Assembly: GCA_015680685.1 (NCBI GenBank)
Contig: MNCI01014605.1
Coordinates: 81,015 to 116,696, forward strand
Reading direction: 5' to 3'
DNA: 35,682 nucleotides
Origin: Gnetum montanum
Lineage: Eukaryota > Streptophyta > Gnetopsida > Gnetales > Gnetaceae
Positions 31,319-35,682 of this stretch are shown here, one piece after another (position 1 is the stretch's first letter; each line of letters starts with the position of its first letter). Below the pieces are notes generated by a model that made no database searches, was not told the DNA's origin, and saw only the letters and a program-made list of their open reading frames with translations. The position numbers were made by a program, and so were the translations under genes.

Positions 31319-32427
31319 CTTAAAGGATTTTGGAGCAATATCTTTTAGAGCAAAGTTCTAAAGATTAGTCTCTAGCTTGTGAAGAATTTATTCTTCATTC
31401 ATGGTAGCCTAGTTGATTTCTCATAGATTTGCTTCTATTAGGATCTTTTTCCTCTTGATGCTTATTCACTCAAAAGGATTTCAAGAAAGGGTACATGTAC
31501 TAGTCTTCCCAAATGTAGTAGTGATCTAAAGGGTAGGAGAATCAATCACCACCACTAAATCTATGAACATCTTGAAGGTGCCCTTCACATTTATCGCTTG
31601 TGCAAATAACTCAAGCTTTTGCTGTTCAATAGTCTTCTCATTTCACAACCTTAGATAGATCTCCTTCTCTACTTTGTATTATCACTTGTGATCCTTTTTT
31701 CTTCTACCCCACTTAAGCACCTAAGGATAATAACCCCTCCAATCCTTGGTCTTATGAACCAGTAGCTCCATCTACATATCTTTATCCATATTACTCTTGG
31801 TTAGAGAAGCCTTGCTTTGGATGACACTTCAATATCTCGACCACTCAATCTCCTTTGTGCACAAAGAGTTCCTATTAGCTACACAAGCCTCTATGAATTC
31901 TTTGTAATCATGAAGGCTCTTGTTCTCATTTGATAGCTCCTTCACCTGCTTTCTCAAAGCCATAACTTCCTCCTATACAAATTCACTAGAGCATTGGAAC
32001 TTCCAAGATGACCTTGCATATGAGATAGCAAATTAGATAGGTCCCTCATACAACATCCATGAAATATTATACACATCAAATGACAATCTAGGAAGATCAT
32101 CTAGCTTAATGTCTCACGTAGGATCCCACCTAACTTTGGATACTGCAATAGCCAAAAAACTAGAAAATCAAAAAATGACAACCAAACTATTTTAAAATAC
32201 TAAAATTACATAGCCATAAAATATGAAAATTCATAAAAATTATAAAATGAAACAAAAATTCAAAACATAAATGTGCTAATTGTTCCTACAAACATTAGGA
32301 GCTATTTATTGTAATTGATCAATCATATCATCCATCATGCCTTGCATGAATTCTATCCTATTTGGAATCTCAACCCAAGGCTTGAACTGGAACTTAGACT
32401 TGGATGCTTTTGGAGGAGTTTCATGTA

Positions 32428-32511
32428 CTACAAAAACCATAACCATCAATATAGTTTGCAAGGATAGACATAAACTTTAAAAGTAAAGATATAAACAAGG
32501 CTAAAGATTAC
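32428..32511 (-). other. Intron 1 of the antisense gene (84 bp)
   Basis: GT at 32511-32510 and AG at 32429-32428. The junction joins CTA-G to TA, giving Leu-Val and an unbroken frame on both sides. It is A/T-rich, as plant introns are. Confidence 0.6.
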
Positions 32512-32705
32512 CTAGAAGATCATGTGACATATCCATAGGGAAGGTGTCTTCTAGAGACTAGTCCTCAAAGATAGAATCCATGACATCTAATGCTTCCTTG
32601 GATGCTCTCCCTTCTTCCTCATTATATATTTTCTCCTCCTTTTCCTTGTGGCTTTGTTCTACTTCAACATGCACTTCTACTTTACTTCTAGGTTTCCAAA
32701 AAGAA

Positions 32706-33374
32706 ACATTAGAGATGTAAACTCTATCAAGGTGATAATAACTTTATTTATTTTCTTATTAATACTTATACCAAGCATAATGTTTCTCATTTAAAGGATG
32801 TGGGAATAAAGAGCTAACATAAGGAAAAAATATTTTTCTTTACAAGTGCACCAATACTCTACTTCTTATTCTTGTTATTTCTTTATTGTTTTTAAGAAAG
32901 AATATTAGGAGAAATACTACCAAATTTATCTAAATGACTTTCAATAATATTGAAGTTACCTTCAATGATCTAAGAAACTTTAGGTAGAGATAGAAGATAT
33001 TTCCAAATCTTTGGTCAGTCTTTTAAATTATTAACAAAATATATATTACAAAACTCAAACTCTTATTTTTTACTATGATAAGTAATTCAAATAAATCTTC
33101 TAATATTATTAAAAGAAAAATTCAAAATATTTCCAATCCAATTTTTATTAGCTAGAATAGCAACACCTTCTTTACTAACTTCATTAGCAGTAAAGAAAAC
33201 ATTACAATATTTTAAAATGTATTTATTAAAAAAAAGTAATAGAATGTATTAGAATATCAGTCTCTTGTAGGAAAAGGATATCTAGAGGTAAATGTTAGTT
33301 TAAAAGATACTCCCCAAAATATTTTCTTGAGACCTATAAAAAAGGCCATGAACATTCCATGATAAAACTAACAT
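32706..33374 (-). pseudogene. LINE ORF2 endonuclease domain, decayed and without RT
   Basis: The inferred start is the ATG at 33374 (MLVLSWNVHGLFYRSQENIL). Signatures of the AP-like endonuclease appear in order: SWNVHGL (about 33342-33362), DILFLQETD (about 33256-33282, one frame change before it), VAILANKNWIGNI, PKIWKYLLSLPKV, EGNFNIIESHLDKFG (about 32923-32967), and HYAWYKY with LDRVYISN (about 32708-32731). In LINEs this domain nicks target DNA before reverse transcription. About 220 codons are present, nearly the whole domain, but no reverse transcriptase follows. Its reading frame runs straight into exon 1 of the antisense gene. Confidence 0.78.
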
Positions 33375-33634
33375 TGAGATGTGGAGAAAGAGGCCTTCAT
33401 CGTTAATTTTTCAAGCTTAGAACTTATCTCATAATTCATGGCACTAATGGATGAAAAACATTGTTTGATGGGAAAACATTTAGAGCAATAGTATAATTAG
33501 AGAGAGAAGGAGATACACTAACTTAATTATATACTTAATATATATAGTTATAATTTGAATCTTACAAAAATGAAGTTTGAGTTTAGTTCATCGATATTTT
33601 GGTTAGATCACTATGATTGCATGATGAGAATAAT
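33375..33634. other. AT-rich stretch upstream of the LINE fragment
   Basis: No gene recognised. It could include the end of LINE ORF1 or the spacer between ORF1 and ORF2 on the minus strand, but no motif confirms this. Confidence 0.4.
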
Positions 33635-33862
33635 AACTAATTCCAAGTTTGTCACTAAATCTTATGTAGCAAACTATTTTGACTTTTCATGGATTGTTGT
33701 TTCCATACATATTCTTGTGTCCTTCCATATTATATTGCTTGTACATTAAATTAACTAATTTTAAGTTTGGTACTAAATCTTATGCTACAAAATATTTTGA
33801 ATTTTCATAGACTTTTTTTTCCACACATACTCCCATGCCCTTTCAAATTTTATTCTTTATCC
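33635..33862 (+). repeat. Two-copy tandem repeat, about 117-bp period
   Basis: Copies at 33635-33745 and 33752-33862 share CTAATT..AAGTTTG.TACTAAATCTTATG and the order ATATTTTGA-TTTTCAT-CACATA. Short open frames over both copies follow from the repeat and are not genes. Confidence 0.75.
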
Positions 33863-33922
33863 ATTGCAATAAGAAGACATAAATATAGAAGCCATAGATT
33901 ACTTGGAGCAAATATGTTGGTA

Positions 33923-34118
33923 TTATGGATGAAATATTATTTAGAATTATAGATAGGCTCTCATTGGAATGTTATGGAAGAAATATTATTTAGCATTACT
34001 AATAACTTCTCCCTCTAGCATTATGGATAGAATATTATTTAGCATTACCAATAAGTTCTCCTTGAAGCATTACAGAAAAAATATTATTTAGCATTACCAA
34101 TCTATGATTGGTAGTTGG
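33923..34118 (+). repeat. 49-bp tandem repeat, four units
   Basis: Units start at 33923, 33972, 34021 and 34070, exactly 49 bases apart. Each begins TTATGGA-like and contains AATATTATTTAGCATTAC (AGAATTAT in the first unit). Function unknown. Confidence 0.88.
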
Positions 34119-34347
34119 CCTGTCATCTAAAATTAGATGGTTTTGAATTGAAATCAATATTTATATTTCTCTTCTTTTCATGGTTTACTAAGAAAAAAGT
34201 CTACATTAGCAATTTTAATGCTAGTTCTTATTAAAAAAAATTTATTAAGAGGTATTCTTTTTAGATATCAAGAGTCTATTGGTACCTTTAAATTTAAAAG
34301 AATTAGCAAAAGGTTAATAACTTGTTAAAGAATATTTCATTTGTGTC
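34119..34347. other. AT-rich stretch before the right GypA LTR
   Basis: No gene. It contains an inverted repeat CATCTAA-AA-TTAGATG near 34125-34140. Confidence 0.4.
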
Positions 34348-35287
34348 TGATGAGTGGCAAGGTACCCCTACACTCAACCATATGAAATGAGTGTAGCACA
34401 CATGATCCAGTCGAACTCCGTAGACTAAATGCCTAAACGCCCCATGGAACACTTGGGGTTAATCATTCGTTGTCTTCCCAGACTTACTTGTTGTTGTCCC
34501 AGTGTATGGTTAAGTAAGTCCAAGGTATATGATTTTTTTGGTCTTTTATGGTTTTATGTCTTCTATGCTAAGAGCAAAGGGTTAAGAGAACTAACTAATT
34601 CTAACTAGTGTCCTAAGTCTAAGTTAACTAGCATCAGCATCTGTTCCCACTTACCGTACACACCCTGAACTATGCAACTGTGGCTACCAAACGCTAATCA
34701 TTACTGGGATCACCACACGTAACGCACATGCTCAAAGTCGTCGTACTGAGGCACCTAACTAGCCTAAGTGTGATGAGCAGCCAATTCCTTGACTAGCCGT
34801 ACACATCAGTAGATGCTTGTAATCCAGTCGTACTCGTCCCACGTTCTAGGAGATAAGGGTGAGAGAATCTAATCGCGATGAGTAGCCGATTCCTTGGTTA
34901 GCGGTACACATTCATCAATGCTTGTAACCAAGTCATACTCATGCCACACTAACAATAGGTAATAAATAACATTAAATAAAACCTATCCATGTACTACAAG
35001 GTTTATCTACAAAGCTCGTCTTTATTGCCATACACAACTTGCGTTCAGGTACAAAGCTGCTCGAATAAAGATCCGTTCACCTGGGGGACTCCTACTGTGG
35101 GCACATGGAAAAATATTCTCTCTCTGGGGTGATCAATCCACCAGATCTTCGCTACTTCTAGCCTAGGATGAGAAATGAGGGGAGTGTTGCCTCTTATTTA
35201 TAGATTTTGCAGTGGACCATGATATCGTGTATGCGATATCGCCGGGACTACGTGATATCGCAACGGCCACGATATCGCATCTCATCA
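34348..35287 (-). repeat. GypA-3 LTR (3' LTR or solo)
   Basis: A 940-bp LTR, TGATGAG to CTCATCA, so its ends are a 7-bp inverted repeat. It is the best-preserved GypA LTR here. There is no PBS on its left, so it is not a 5' LTR in this orientation. On its right the minus strand has purine-rich ATGGGGGTA next to the LTR, suggesting a polypurine tract and a 3' LTR. The flanking five bases (GTGTC and TACCC) do not match, which argues against a simple solo LTR. A two-copy 105-bp repeat starts at 34772 and 34877. Confidence 0.8.
35195..35276 (-). promoter_or_regulatory. GypA-3 LTR promoter: TATA box plus GATATC palindromes
   Basis: TATAAATA on the minus strand (35202-35195), with GATATC at 35221, 35235, 35254 and 35271, 14-19 bases apart. 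Three are extended by flanking GC toward GCGATATCGC. Same layout as in GypA-1. Confidence 0.7.
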
Positions 35288-35480
35288 TACCCCCATGACT
35301 GAATGAAAACTCGTCTTTAAGTTCCTTACAATAATATCAGGTAGGTATGGAATTATTGAGGGAAATGGAATTAATGGGATGACATGTGAACGGATCATTA
35401 TTACAAGACTTGATAAAAATGGTGTTCATGACAACAAGGGTGAACACCTTATTACAATGACATCAGGCCTTTGTTGGCAA
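35288..35480. other. Stretch right of the GypA-3 LTR
   Basis: Probably GypA-3 internal sequence if that LTR is a 3' LTR. It begins with the polypurine-like complement TACCCCCATGA. No gene recognised. A GA-rich microsatellite follows at about 35483-35503. Confidence 0.4.
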
Positions 35481-35648
35481 CTAAGAGAAAGAGAGAGAAA
35501 GAAGTGTTGCTGCTACTAATGCCAAGATTGCGCCTTCGTTGTCCATCCGTAAGCGCGCCATTGATCTTGCTCCTTGCATAGCTGCTTCAACACTGCTCCA
35601 TTCCAAGTGTTTGTTCCAGGTCCAATCCATTGTTTGCATGTCCGCCAT
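35481..35648 (-). CDS. Small unknown ORF, 55 codons
   Basis: ATG at 35648 to TAG at 35481, uninterrupted: starts MADMQTMDWTWNKHLEWSSV and ends with a hydrophobic run ILALVAATLLSLSFS. It keeps several CpG sites (for example GCGCGC near 35553), unlike its surroundings. The bases before the ATG, TTGTGTGTGTAG, look like a splice acceptor, so it may be an exon of a longer gene beyond the window or the downstream ORF of GypA-3. The stop falls at a GA microsatellite where slippage could have changed the frame. Family not recognised. Confidence 0.4.
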   Translation of the reverse strand: MADMQTMDWTWNKHLEWSSVEAAMQGARSMARLRMDNEGAILALVAATLLSLSFS

Positions 35649-35682
35649 CTACACACACAACACAATCATATATTAGCAAGGG

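Larger units (their letters stand above)
31147..32700 (-). pseudogene. Antisense multi-exon ORF downstream of GypC-2 gag-protease
   Basis: A minus-strand gene with recognisable exons. Exon 1 runs from about 32700 to 32512 (VEVEQSHKEKEEKIYNEEEG, donor AG|GTAATC). Exon 2 runs from 32427 to about 32294 (acceptor TTTTTGTAG; HETPPKASKSKFQFKPWVEI). Exon 3 is 32142-31319 (acceptor GCTATTGCAG; DDLPRLSFDVYNISWMLYEG, then the coiled-coil-like VMALRKQVKELSNENKSLHD, later EQQKLELFAQAINVKGTFKM; donor AAG|GTTCAT). Exon 4 is 31215-31147 (acceptor TTTTTATAG; HINNDVDNDPPPPPPA, stop). Phases agree at introns 1 and 3. The exon 2 to 3 joint needs a small change. Stops are TAG, TGA and one TAA. Function unknown. 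Antisense ORFs at this place are known in some plant Tat-lineage elements. Confidence 0.68.

Noticed and set aside
34348-35287. Solo LTR with target duplication
   Set aside because: The flanking five bases (GTGTC and TACCC) do not match, and a purine-rich tract abuts the right side, favouring a 3' LTR. The alternative cannot be excluded.

Overview
The window is repetitive nuclear DNA from a seed plant, most likely a large, slowly purged genome such as a gymnosperm (inference: old, heavily decayed LTR retrotransposons nested in one another, AT-rich sequence, loss of CpG and CAG by C-to-T change, plant-type LINE and SINE remnants). I see no bacterial, organellar or intact host gene. Nearly every coding trace is a broken transposon gene read through in-frame stops.

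Left part (1-19099): a nest of four retrotransposons. The oldest is a short element (called SR-1; 15741-19099, minus strand, initiator-Met-type primer site, one long unknown ORF). A minus-strand Ty3/gypsy element (GypA-2) landed in its 3' LTR. GypA-2 was then hit twice: in its gag region by a relative (GypA-1, 1-3092, running off the left edge), and in its 5' LTR by a complete plus-strand element (GypB-1, 6435-15076) with a perfect 5-bp target duplication TAGGT. GypA elements carry a tRNA-Asp-type primer site and a TATA box next to a cluster of GATATC palindromes. GypB-1 carries gag and protease only, has 2-kb LTRs, and each LTR holds a 44-bp minisatellite (14 and 13 units) upstream of the TATA box.

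Middle (19100-23372): four tRNA-derived SINE copies of two types, all on the minus strand, and a plus-strand LINE ORF1 remnant (DUF4283-like domain) preceded by a 160-bp-spaced direct repeat. The rest is AT-rich with nothing recognised.

Right part (23373-35682): two related plus-strand Ty3/gypsy 5' ends, one inside the leader of the other (GypC-1, GypC-2). GypC-2 has gag-protease and, downstream on the opposite strand, a decayed multi-exon reading frame with good splice signals (31147 to about 32700). This frame runs without a break into a minus-strand LINE endonuclease remnant (about 32706-33374). Then come two tandem-repeat blocks and a further GypA LTR (34348-35287) with a small minus-strand ORF beyond it.

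The most interesting observations are the spliced antisense gene of GypC-2, the dyad-bearing 44-bp promoter arrays of GypB-1, the GATATC palindrome cluster of the GypA promoters, and the unknown ORF of SR-1. No reverse transcriptase, RNase H or integrase was recognised anywhere in the window. Element names are mine. All identities rest on reading the sequence by eye; no database search was run.
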